From Dermatophagoides farinae (Eukaryota > Arthropoda > Arachnida > Sarcoptiformes > Pyroglyphidae): a DNA stretch of 64,000 bases. The position numbers and the translations under genes are program-made. The notes beneath the pieces are model-generated. The model was not told where the DNA came from. It did no database searches and saw only the letters and a list, made by a program, of their open reading frames with translations. Positions 52,617-64,000 of the stretch are shown here, piece by piece. Every line of letters starts with the position of its first letter. The first letter of the stretch is position 1. The DNA lies in assembly GCF_024713945.1 (NCBI RefSeq), contig NC_134677.1, positions 4,281,001 through 4,345,000 of the forward strand, written 5' to 3'.

Positions 52617-53644
52617 TAAAAATATTTTGCCTGAACCTAACAACAACAACAACAACGACGACGACAATGACAAGATTTCGCTTTTTTGAAGCATAAATAA
52701 TGTTCATAGTCATCAAATTAGATCACCGGTTGTTTGCAATGTCGACTAGTGTACTAACAAAACATACACACACACACAGATGGTACCGATCTCACATAAA
52801 CACACAAAAACAAGAAAAAAAAATTCTATCACCATCATCATCAAATTGTTATTTGCGCCATCTTGATCATCATCAATAGAGGTGCACCTCCATCTCTATA
52901 ACTACAACACGATTCAGATCACTTGCTGTGATCGGTATGATGAAAAAATTTATTTTTCATTTTCATTTCGCTTCAAATGATTTGAAATGCAGTATACATA
53001 AAAATATAGCCAAAAAAAAAAACAATCTTTGCATTCATAAATCTAAATATATATGTTTGAGATTGAATGAGATTAAAATTTAAAATTAATATAATATTTC
53101 TATGACAAATGTTCATATATGATTTGATATCACTATATATATACGAATATTTTTATTAAAAACACCGTGTCAGGATTTATATGTGTGTCTCATAGGGATT
53201 TGTTTGTGACAAACATTATGATGGTACAAATCACACTGGCGCGACCTTGTTTTCTTTCCTCTAACATATTTACCAGATTTGTATTCACCACCACCACCAC
53301 ATACACATCAAATTTATATTAGAAATAAATGAAATCCAGTGAAAATCATTATATTGTTGTGAATCATCCAACTTGAAAGGATTATCTTTTTTTGTCTGGT
53401 AATATCAAACGATTCACCACTATTCACAATCACAGTAGTTTTCTCCCCCTTCTTCCCAAAAAAACCATATATATTTCGGAAATGAATGAAACAGTTCCAT
53501 AAAATTTTTCTCCCTTACTTTTTGTGTGAAGGAACAAAAAAAAATTGATGGCAGATGCATTTTCCAACAACAAAAACCACACACATCACAAAATTTCATT
53601 CATACATGAATTATAAGGTCTATACGGTGGTCAAATGTCTATAT

Positions 53645-53721
53645 GTCACAAAAATACGTGACACTAAGGACATCTACTGGATTTAGAAAAACTTTTACAA
53701 TTTGTAAAATTGTAAAAGTTT
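53645..53721. repeat. Two adjacent inverted repeats (hairpin pair)
   Basis: The left hairpin is GTCAC and GTGAC around an 8-base loop (53645-53662). The right one has a 15-bp perfect stem (53689-53703 with 53707-53721) and a GTA loop. The right stem is AT-rich but not a simple repeat. No ORF is associated. It could be a transcription-related structure, a small element terminus or chance. Confidence 0.8.
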
Positions 53722-56700
53722 CAGAAATTCTATAAATCAGTTGAAAAAAATTTGTGGTTAACACAAATGGCCGTACAATCAATATAATCACGTATCTGGT
53801 TAATACATTTCTACTCCTTCCAAAAAAAAAATTTTCTCATTTTCTGGTCAATAAATCATCATCCATCGGGAATCGTCAACGGAACTCTAATACATAATCT
53901 AAAAATTACCGACAATAAAGGCAGATTCACCAATAATTCGACAGTTCAAAACCGAGAAAAAAAATAGCAATTACCCAAACAGAATGAAATGAATGAAAAA
54001 AAAAGAATACGATTTAATGGCAATTCATGGTATTATATTATTATATAAAGCAAATGTAGTCTGTTTTTATTCTGGTTTATGAACGACCAGAAAAAAAACC
54101 GAATATCACAGATTATAGCAATAACATCAATAGCAGTAGTATTTGGTTTCGCCGTATCCTCTGGTTTTTAATCGACATGGTTGGTTTTTTTTATCATCGT
54201 TGCTCTGCTTTAATGAAGCCATTTATTTCATTTCATTTCTATTTTCATTTCATTCATTTGCCAACAATAGTCGAATGCTAATATGGATGATGATGATGAT
54301 GATGATGAGTTTAGGGACCAACAATATTGCAACAATGATTACAAATACGAATTGAGAATGGACTAAGGGGAGGAAAAAAATTAATATACGGTTCACCACC
54401 ACCACCACCACCATCACTGCGAAGATGAAACCAAAAATGATGTTTAGAGGATGTAAAACATAATTGAAATCCAAAAAGGAAAAAGAGACACAAACCAGGA
54501 TCAACGTTGAATTCAATTTACTTGTACCGTTTGTGTCGTACAATATTTACTGCTCATCATTATGACTGAAAGGAAACAAAACAGAAAAAAAAGACAAACA
54601 GCAAAGATGAAAATTTCAATTTCAAATTGATGCTAGATGAAAATTGTCATATTCGTTTCAGTGTTATTGATCATTTATATGGATTCATTTGAAAATGTGA
54701 ACACAGATGGATTTATTTGTCAATGATGTACCGCCTTTTCATTGTGTCCATAATTAATTATAAACATGAATGTTTCATCTAGAGCAAAGTAAAAGAAAAT
54801 TTCTTCTTTTGTATCCATGTATAAAATACAAAGCTATTTTTTCAATTTAAATGACAATATATCTATTTTTATATATGGTATTCAATCATAACCATCAAGA
54901 ATCGAGCAGAATGTAAAGCCATTAATTACAAATCGATTCGTTTTTTTTTCTCTTTCTCTCTATATGGCTATATATTTTATTGTAAATAAAAAAGGAGAAA
55001 AAAAAATTTTTCTTTTGTATATTATTTGAAAAGTCAATAACGCATCATCGTATGGCGAATAAAATCGAGCAAAAGTTTATATCGAATTCGTAATCGTGGA
55101 AGTGATTTTTTTTTTCGTTTGTTTCGAATATTTGTTCAAATCAGGGCATACTATTTTTTTATTTTGTCACCAAATGTCTCAAGAGATTTGTCATTTTTTT
55201 TTCTGTATTTTTTTTCGCTTGAACAATTGACCAACAGGCAAATGGTCATTTCATAAACAATACACAAATGGATGAAGCGAATATTATTTTTTGTTTTATT
55301 ACATTGATCGATCACAATGTCATAGATGATATTTGACTATAAATTCATTGATATTCAATGTATAATGATAAAAGTTAATGCTGAACGTGAATTTCTATTC
55401 ATCCAAAACACACATGAACATTAAATGATTTTTTTTTTCATCATCATCATTGATTCTTGAATTCTTCATCTATGATTCAATTAACTTAATATAAATCGGC
55501 ACAACATTGACATAATATTTTTTTTCTCTTTTCAGTTATATTATATGAAAATTGTTTATTTTTTCCTATCTTAGTCATGTTTTCATTGTTGTTCAAATAA
55601 TAAAAATAAGATAACAACAACAAGAATCTTGAATGTGGACAATGTCCAGCTATAATAATTTATTAGAAATTCATTGATCACGAACACAATGATGATGATG
55701 ATGATGATTAAACCAAAGTCCATACATTTTCAAATTGATTCAATGAATAGAAAAACAATATATTTATACAGGATATATGTTTTTGTCATAGATGTATAGA
55801 AATGAACATTTCGTAAATGAATCGTAAAACGAGTTGATTCTTATAATGATGATGATGATGATGATAGAAGAATGTATGTTCATTGCAACATGCACGTACC
55901 ATCACACGCCCATCAATTGTATATTGTATAATATATGTACCGGACATTGTTATCATTTGTGAAACATATACCATAACCTTCTTTAGAATCAATTTCATTC
56001 ATCGTCATGATACTGCAAAAAAGGGGGTAGTCAATCTTTTCTCTATCTCCATTCTTTCCAATATATATGAAGGATAAAATGGACAATGTCCACTTAATTG
56101 GAAACGCTTAAAATATCCTTCCTAAGTAACAATAACTTTTTTTCTTTTTTTTTGCTAATCAAACGATGCAGATCAGTGGTCGAAAAACGGTCACATACAT
56201 AAACATAATCGAAGCTGGGTCCATTTTTTCTAATCACTTGCAAGGTCTCAGTTGTATGTGTATGTGTAGTCGATTATATACAAAAGTGATAGTGGTAATC
56301 AATTCTTACTGATGAACACACACACACATTCACTTTACTATCGACATTTATATATCGAAATTGGTAAAATATTCTGGACAAAAACCAACCAACAATTGGT
56401 ATTATCAGTGAATATACGAATTTTTTGTTTCTTTCTTTTTTTTCCTAATGTGATTAATGATGCATATAGGATTGATCTTTTTTCTTCGTTCGTTTTGTTT
56501 GTTTGTTCGTACGTTCACCATTTCCACATTTCCATCCCTTTCACATTGATGGTCCTATGAATTCCTGGCATTTGAGAAACCCTTATTACTTATTTGATCA
56601 TCAACAAAAGCAACAACATCTCATCATCAAAAGGCAACGTTTACATATATAAAGACCAGCATCAACATATTTATTTATTATTAATACAAGATGGATGTAA

Positions 56701-56928
56701 CATTCAGTTGCCAGTGTGTTTTTGTGTGATATTAATGGTTTTGTCAGCCATATAATATAAAGGCTACATTCTACAGAATAATAATAATAATAACAACAAC
56801 ATGCAAAACTAATTATTTTTCATCCACATGAATGTCCACTAAAAATTTGCGATAGATGAAAATAACCGAAGAAGAAAAAAAAATAAAATGGGACAAATCA
56901 AATTTATTCAGCAGCTTCAAGCTACTCA

Positions 56929-56953
56929 TTGTTGTTGTTGTTGTTGTTGTTGT
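56929..56953. repeat. (TTG)8 microsatellite
   Basis: About eight TTG units. Confidence 0.9.
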
Positions 56954-57841
56954 AAAACTCTTTTTGAATAGTAATTAAGACAATCTAAAGAAAAAAAAAT
57001 TCCGTTTGTTTATATTTTGGAGTTTAAAACAGCGATAGAGATAGAGATAGTTTGATTGAAATCGTAGTTCAATAGATGATGAAGAAAATTTTTCTTCATT
57101 CAAACAATTATATCATGAAATTTCAACTATGTGTGAATAATTGAACATACATACTAGTACTACAGACAGAATAATAAGAACCTGTATATATATATCGTAG
57201 TCATTCAATATCCAATTCTTATTTTATTTCAATCGATATTTTGAAATAATCGGCCACACACACACATACACACATAAAAACGCATATATTCACATTGCAT
57301 TCTTTGTATGTGTGATATGAAATTCTGTACAATCCATGTCTAACCGAAACACTATGAGTATTAAATGAATTTATTAGATCAACAATTTTTATTTGTCATC
57401 AAATGAAATGTAGCGAAATATTTTGAACAACAAAAGGGAATGAAAGAAAAAAAAATTTTTATGTATGTATGTGAATGATGTGACAGTTTTTTTTCCTAGT
57501 TCACTGTCCGAAACTTTGTGTATTGGACAACTGTCAAATGATTGCCTCTTATTTATGGCCGTAAACTCACACTGCCCTCATACATTTTTTGGACATTTCA
57601 TTTTCCACTTTTTTGTTATTGTTTTCAAATAGATGTGAATATGGATGCACAAAAAAAAAATTCATTCACATACAAGCACGTCTTACACACAAACAAAACA
57701 CTCTGATGACAAGAGAGCCAATGAGAGAATGGGAGCGAAAAAAAACGTAAATTTTCCAAGCCAACTAATTTAGATAAAAACTATATATATAAAAAAGACC
57801 TTATATATTCACCATTCAATTTAGAACCCTGAAATGTGGAT

Positions 57842-57862
57842 ACACACACACACACACACACA
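57842..57862. repeat. (AC)10 microsatellite
   Basis: Pure AC run, with a second (CA)n at about 58029-58047. Confidence 0.9.
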
Positions 57863-59069
57863 ATTCCGGGGGCATTTGTGCAATGGTTTTTTCTTCTATC
57901 GGCGTTATTGTTGTTGAAAAGCAAGAAAAAAAAGAAAGCAAAAAAAAAATTTTTCTTTGTTGCACAACATAAATTTTATTTATAGAAAATGACCATTCTT
58001 GAACATTCTGTAAGTGCTCATTTTGGATCACACACACACACACACATCGATGTTGTTGATGTTCGTTTCATTAATTCTCATTTATTACACATATATACAC
58101 AAACATATATATAAAATTGGTGAAGAATATTCTTTTTTTTTCTCGGAGATGAAAATGGACATTTATGTCGATTTTTTATGGTACAACCAAAAATAAAAAT
58201 AATAATGATAATACGAACAACAACAATAGTCCCTTAATATTAAAGAATCCTTTCATTGATATCTATCCATTAGATTCATAGATTAAAACATATATGGATT
58301 CTATAGTGAATAAAGTAAGAAAAAATAATTAAAATCTAGTTCCTGGTAATTTCTGGTACATGGAGCAGGATTTTTTTTCCTGATATGCTAACACTTTAAT
58401 GCTTATGTTTGTTTGCATGGTGTTGGTGATTAAAAGTCTGAAATATCTACAATAATACTCGAGCCAACTTTTTGACCACAGAAAACAATGTCCAGATTTT
58501 CCATAGTCGGATTTGTTCGACTAAATTTTTTTTTTATTGTTATTTTATTTTCAATCATTTCATGCACCCACACACATACACACGAATCATACCCATATAA
58601 CTATGAAAAAAAATCTCCAGCAATAAGGTATCCAACACGTATTTTTTTAGGTTAAATATGATACCATCCATCTAACAAAAACAACAACGAAAACAATGAA
58701 AACAAAATTTGTTTCGTTTGTTTGTTTTCACAATTTCAATTCTGATCGATATGTTTTTTTCATTCCCTTGTTATGAATAATAATGATATTGATGATTAAA
58801 AAAAAGAACGGGATAATCGGAGTTTTTTTGTTTCCAAGTGTTCAAAGTTTTTTTTTGCATTTGTGTATTTTCATTATTGTTTTTATAACACGTTCACTAT
58901 GTATAAATTCGAATAAACTTTATCAAAAAATCTGGAATGAACAAAAAAAAATAAAACAAACAAACAAACCCGGATCAGGAAACAAACATAAACATTATGG
59001 ATGGATGGATTGTGAAAATTATTATGTCGTATATCAAGGGAAAAATGAGCTAATCTTGTTATACACAGA

Positions 59070-59091
59070 TACACACACACACACACACACA
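59070..59091. repeat. (AC)11 microsatellite
   Basis: Pure AC run. Confidence 0.9.
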
Positions 59092-59234
59092 TACATATAT
59101 AAAGTGGACAGTGGACAGTATCAAAATCAAACCGATCGGACCTCATGATGAACGAACAAAAACAAGACCGATGTTAAATGAATAAAAATATTGGCTACAA
59201 TGCTGAAACATTGATCACACACACACACATACAT

Positions 59235-59279
59235 AAACAAACAAACAAACAAACAAACAAATAAATAAATAAATAAATA
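59235..59279. repeat. Compound tetranucleotide repeat (AAAC)n to (AAAT)n
   Basis: Six to seven AAAC units change directly into five AAAT units. Confidence 0.92.
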
Positions 59280-60292
59280 GACACGTTCACTCATTTGTTC
59301 ATTCCTTCATTCATTTTAGTTCATGTACGAGACAGATACATGAGAATAAAACATTGAATCAAATTCAAATATTGCATCTAGAAAATAAAAATAAAAATAG
59401 AAAAAAAAGATTAGCTCGATTTATTTATTAAACATAGAAAAAGAACGAATAAATGAGAGTAAAATAAAATAGAGAAAACAAAAAAAAAAAGAAGAAAAAC
59501 TGTCTCTGCGATAAGAGTTCCAAGATATGGAACTACGTTCCAATGAGAAAAAAAAGTGTCCCTTACGTGTGGGTGTATACGATTAATATATTTTTTTTTT
59601 TCATTGTGCAATAATAATACTCATCAATTCTAATAATAAATCCATACAATGAATATCCAACGTTATTATCATATATATCGAGAAAAAAAAAACTAAACAA
59701 CAAAAATCGTAAATGAATGAGATTAATCCATTCAAATTTTTCTTAATTTCTTTACATTTATTTCGTTCATTTTGAAATAATGATTGTGCATAAGTCCGTG
59801 TATATATAAATTATTCAATGAATTCTTTTTATTTTTTTTTCTTCTTTCTTCTGTCCATCGTTGTACTGGGATAATCAATGATGTTGGCAAATTTATTAAT
59901 TTAATTACAAAGACAGAAAAAAACATCATGATCATCATATGATCAGTAAAAATCGATATTTTTTTCTTTGAAAAATAATGAAAAAAAAGACAACACAGAA
60001 AAAAAAACTAATCAAACAATTGAGTATCGAAAGGATAGAGTCATCATTGAATTATCGAATTGTTTGAAATTAATTATTATGCTTACTACTATTTGATAGT
60101 CCATAGTTTGTTTTATTCCAGCAAAAAAAAACAAATTGTCATCCATTTTAATCTAAAAAGATAGAAAAGAAAATGTACAGTCCATCCCATCTATGAAACT
60201 TTAACATTTTTTTTTGTTTTTGTCTATCTCTTTACTTCTCTGTCTTATTCTTTGACTTGTTTTTATTAAATATCATACTGGAAGGAGGATCC

Positions 60293-60325
60293 TCATCATC
60301 ATCATCATCATCGTTGATGATGATG
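60293..60325. repeat. Inverted trinucleotide pair (ATC)n then (GAT)n
   Basis: About seven ATC units meet about four GAT units with almost no spacer, a potential near-perfect short hairpin. Confidence 0.85.
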
Positions 60326-60514
60326 GCCATATTTATAATTGAAAAACTGGTTTTTTCAATACACACTCACATATACTATCTAAGGTATACACACATCTAT
60401 GACGCCAACAAAAAAAATGTATGTATGAATTTGAGTATATAAAGAAAATTTTTTATACCCAAAAATGATAACCATATATACTACTCATATTAAAGAATAT
60501 TATTATAAACTATA

Positions 60515-60760
60515 CATAGTACAGATGTACCAACATCGAGCGCATTCGCGGGCGCCAACGCAACCCACAATTCTGTGTAGTCAATAGTATGTGTGAATAC
60601 ATATCTAGCTGAATACATATCTTTGTATAGGCCGTTGTTGTATATACCATAACGATGAACACTATTCGTCGACGATGAGATGTTAAAAATACATAAACCG
60701 CCTTCTCATAAGGTTCAAAGAAACTATGATGGCTCCTCCTGCTTTATGCTTCTCATTTCA
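60515..60760. promoter_or_regulatory. Non-repetitive CpG-containing island, possible cis-regulatory element
   Basis: About 245 bp free of microsatellites with several CG dinucleotides, including GCGCATTCGCGGGCGCC (about 60540-60556) and ATTCGTCGACGATGAG (near 60665-60681). It contains GGGCGCCAA (60550-60558), which is repeated at 61078-61086, and a direct repeat of GAATACATATCT about 16 bp apart. There is no ORF. A regulatory role is inference from composition and motif recurrence. A divergent gene remnant is also possible. Confidence 0.3.
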
Positions 60761-61824
60761 TTCCGTTTTGTATGGCATTTTTATTTCCATTTTCCATCAT
60801 CCGTGTAGTTCTTTTTTTATATTCTTCGATGCTATTGTCTTTTTTTTGTTGGCCATTGAACGATTGCCCAACAAAAAAAAATATTGCATTCAATGAAACA
60901 AACACAAAAGGATTCCTGCTTTATTTTGAATATTACGAATATAATAAATATTGTTTATTTATAGATACATAGCGCATCGGCAATGTTGATCAGAATTCTT
61001 CATTTATTTTAGTGATGATCATGGCAGTTAGAAAAAGAAAAAAAATTACGATATAGTTTTGTTTGTAGTAATATATTGGGCGCCAATCATATACACAAAC
61101 ACACTCGTGGGCTATGGGTGCGCTCAATATCTATAGTTTTCCATATTCACATACGAATTCACACTCACACATATTCAAAAGAATCGGCCAATACAATTTT
61201 CATCATCATCATCATCATCATCACTATCAAACGCTATGACCATCATCATCATAGTCATTGTGAAGAAAGAAAAAAAATGTGGGGAAAAAAACAATACACA
61301 TTGAATTCCATTTGGACACACACATAAACATTCAATGCACACACCCATCTATGTCCATAGAATCATTCATCTTGACCATCATTCTGGTATTCCCCTCATC
61401 TTCCCAATGGAATATGTAGAAATCTATTGATGTATAGAATGGACACACACAGACTATGAAAAGGATATATTGGAATTGGATTGATCCAATAACAGCAGAC
61501 AAAAAAAACGAAAAAGAAAATGAAAAAGATCATTTCATATAAACAAACAAAAACAGATGAATTTGGCAATCTCAAAATGATTGAAAATGAAAGAGGAAGA
61601 AAAAAAATTATTGGTCAAATCACAAAAGGCCAACCAACGGAAAAGACTGATTTTTCTTGTTAGGTTGTCATCCATTTGGATAGGGGTATATGTCAAAAAC
61701 AAAAGTTTGGTCTCATTTATTTTTCTTGTTCGTGTGAGAATCATTTTCAAAATCGAATATCGAACAACAATAACAAAAACAGAATCGATAAATGACAACT
61801 TTGAATCTTTATCTACTGGAACCG

Positions 61825-61851
61825 TCATCATCATCATCATCATCATCATCA
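61825..61851. repeat. (ATC)9 microsatellite
   Basis: Nine uninterrupted units. Confidence 0.92.
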
Positions 61852-62796
61852 TTGATAGATAGATGTTATTAGAATTAGTATATATAATGTAGAGAAAACC
61901 GAACCATTCATCTAATAGGATGACTGCAAGTGACAATTTAAAAATTGAATTCACTTATCCCTTACACTTTGGAACATACATCTGCAGCAACAATAACAAT
62001 GACATCATTTAAAAATTTAAAAAAATCCAAACCGAATGTTTGATTGCTATATATAAAGTTGAAAATGAGAACATAAATGGAAAAAAACGATTTTTATTTT
62101 TGACCACAGAACCAACTAAAGACGACCCGCACACAATACACAACACACACACACACACACAGACAGACAAACAAAGAAACAACATTGGGAGACGATTGTT
62201 TGTTTGGTTGGTAAGTTTCATTCTGAAATATTTTTTCTTTGAAAAACTTGAAAACAAAATTTCATTGTAATGATTGTTGTGGTCAACAACGAAAACAGGG
62301 AAAAAAGCAGGGAGAAAAACAAAAGAATGTAAAAAAACGACCACACATTTCTAAATTTGGTTCCTGATTCTGTAAACGTTTTTTATTTTTATTTTTATTT
62401 TGTGTTTAATTTAATTTCAAATTGATTTACCGTTTTTTTTCTACAAATTTTTTCCGATGAGTAACAAATGGAAAATTTATTTTCCTTTATATGTATCATC
62501 AGAATTTTAAGTCATTTAATCATTATTTGATTTTTTTCCAAACAAGTTTTTCTTTCGGATGCATTATATAAAAACATAAACAAAACAAAACAAAACAAAA
62601 AAAATAACTGCCAGAAAAAACATACATATATGATTTTGGGATAAATTATCAAATTGCCAGGATCTATCGCCAATGATGATGATGATGATGATAATGATAA
62701 TAACGGCAAATGACACGTTCTTTCTTTGCCTATGGGATTCTCATCAGTTTTTTTTACTTTCTCGCTATTCTCGTTTCAATGGAACAAAACTACCAT

Positions 62797-62816
62797 TTAT
62801 TTATTTATTTATTTAT
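62797..62816. repeat. (TTTA)5 tetranucleotide repeat
   Basis: Five TTTA units. Confidence 0.88.
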
Positions 62817-63170
62817 ATTTATAACATTTATTCATTTCATTTTATTCATGAATCACTAATCGAATCAAATGATAAACGAATCGGATAATAATAATAATAA
62901 TAATGGTTTTGAAAACGAAGAAAATCATCGTTTTACCATTATATTTCATTCATTTCGATCGATTCATTTTCATTCATTTTGCAAGCCTTGCTTGCCCCAC
63001 TCTAATTTAATATGGGCATATAAATGTGTGTATATTTTTCATTTTTCAAGTTTATTTTTTTTTTGTTCATTGCTGCTTCGTTTTCTTCTCTCTTGTATAT
63101 ATAAATTGAACGACAATTTATGTTCGTAAATTTGATACATATATTGAAACGTGTGAACTATTATTGATCA

Positions 63171-63196
63171 ACACACACACACACACACACACACAC
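63171..63196. repeat. (AC)13 microsatellite
   Basis: Pure AC run just left of the CpG-containing patch. Confidence 0.92.
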
Positions 63197-63214
63197 CAGT
63201 ACATGCACACCATA

Positions 63215-63365
63215 CCGAATAACGACGCGTGTCGTCATAGTGAACCCTGAAAATAAGCAAATACAACAACTAAAATCAAGAATCGGGTGAATATATATAA
63301 AAAACGAAGGCGATACACGCGTCATCATCATCATCCTATGGCACGTGGCACGTTGTTTGGCGTCA
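63215..63365. promoter_or_regulatory. CpG-containing patch with inverted GACGCGTGT sites and an E-box
   Basis: GACGCGTGT (63224-63232) has its reverse complement ACACGCGTC at 63315-63323. CACGTG lies at 63342-63347 inside GGCACGTGGCACGTTG. Recurrence of CpG motifs in AT-rich DNA suggests a transcription-factor cluster, but no gene or start site is visible nearby. Confidence 0.25.
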
Positions 63366-63500
63366 TCATCAAACCTATGATGATGATGATGAAGAAAAAT
63401 AAATGTATGGCCTTCTTTTCTTAATTTTCTTTATTTATGCGGATAAATGGTCCGGAATCATGGAACAATATCGAGTGTGAAATTGTTGCCGGTTATTGTT

Positions 63501-63542
63501 GTTATTATTATTATTATTATTATTATTGTTGTTGTTGTTGTT
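63501..63542. repeat. Compound (ATT)n to (GTT)n repeat
   Basis: About eight ATT units pass into five GTT units, read as Tyr then Cys runs in one frame. Confidence 0.92.
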
Positions 63543-64000
63543 CGCATAAATGCTTACGGTTGTTTTGCATTACAATTGAAAATACGAATGAACCGTCTCT
63601 AATCTATGAGGTCATAATAATCTTATGCGAATAATTTTAGTTCATTTTGAATCATCATTCAATATGTTCCATAATCATACAACCATACAACACTCGTGTG
63701 CCAAATTGTTTGGCATTAATTGATTGGACATGGAAACTTACAGTACTCATTCAGATTCATTCGTGATTCACTGACTCATCCCTTATTTTTATGCATCAAA
63801 TAAATGAATAATTCTAGACAAAAAAAATTCTTTTTTCTTGTTTTTATCGATTTTCGTGGCTCAACTCTATCCATTTGATTCAACATTTCATATCAGCAAA
63901 GACCAATGGCCGTTCATATCGAGACTGACCATACACCAGACAGAGTCGATTATAATCATTTTTTTCTTTTTGCTTCTTTTTCATAGAAAATAATTTCATT

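Larger units (their letters stand above)
43521..53640. other. Non-coding stretch, simple-repeat rich
   Basis: No supported gene. A CRE-like TGACGTCC lies at 43848-43855. The frame at 47450-47764 contains a short non-repetitive part (about 47600-47670) ending ATGAAG/GTATGG, which resembles a donor but has no recognisable domain. Frames at 51104-51464 are Phe/Leu-rich readings of T-rich DNA. Confidence 0.6.
53722..60514. other. Non-coding stretch, simple-repeat rich
   Basis: No supported gene. A CAC-triplet run (54394-54412) gives poly-Gly/Val readings on the minus strand. GAT repeats occur at 54286-54308, 55689-55708 and 55846-55865, and a hexamer (GATAGA)n at 57032-57050. The rest is AT-rich unique sequence with homopolymers. 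Confidence 0.6.
60761..64000. other. Non-coding stretch to the right edge
   Basis: No supported gene. ATC runs at 61199-61222 and 61825-61851 and AC runs at about 62143-62160 and 63171-63196 produce paired overlapping frames on both strands. A CpG-containing patch lies at 63215-63365. Confidence 0.6.

Overview
The window is strongly AT-rich nuclear DNA from an intron-bearing eukaryote, most likely a small arthropod and possibly an acariform mite. The organism call is inference. It rests on the base composition, the very dense (ATC/GAT)n, (AC/GT)n and poly-A/T repeats, a spalt-like exon, and an internal run of the arthropod-type telomeric unit CCTAA/TTAGG. I found no prokaryotic operons, rRNA, tRNA or CRISPR array. 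Almost all the longer open frames are translations of simple repeats (poly-His, poly-Asp, poly-Ile, poly-Met, Thr-His) or hydrophobic readings of T-rich DNA, and I do not call them genes.

Layout. Positions 1-25384 appear to be intronic DNA of one minus-strand gene, with the rest of that gene lying beyond the left edge. Positions 25385-25592 are the first coding exon. It encodes an N-terminus starting MSRRKQPRPKH, the NuRD/RBBP4-recruiting motif at the extreme N-terminus of SALL (Spalt), FOG and BCL11 zinc-finger factors, and ends in a consensus GTAAGT donor. Positions 25593-30792 are upstream flank. Positions 30802-32255 are a complete-looking fold-back transposable element. It has a perfect 9-bp target-site duplication, long inverted arms built from 14 and 9 tandem 38-bp units, an outer block of short GGTCGAA repeats in each arm, and a 0.43-kb core. 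The core holds a 61-codon ORF of unknown function, a 13-bp perfect hairpin and four CCTAA units. Positions 32265-64000 are gene-poor DNA full of microsatellites, with a few richer islands (a G-quadruplex motif near 43.5 kb, a hairpin pair near 53.7 kb, CpG-containing islands near 60.6 kb and 63.3 kb).

How the parts may work together (inference): one developmental transcription-factor gene with a very long first intron sits in a gene desert, the usual setting for long-range enhancers. The fold-back element lies about 5.2 kb upstream of its start codon and carries 23 copies of a TGACGTTA core resembling ATF/CREB sites. The element is the most unusual object in the window. Its two arms keep the same order of variant units, including one shared 2-bp deletion.
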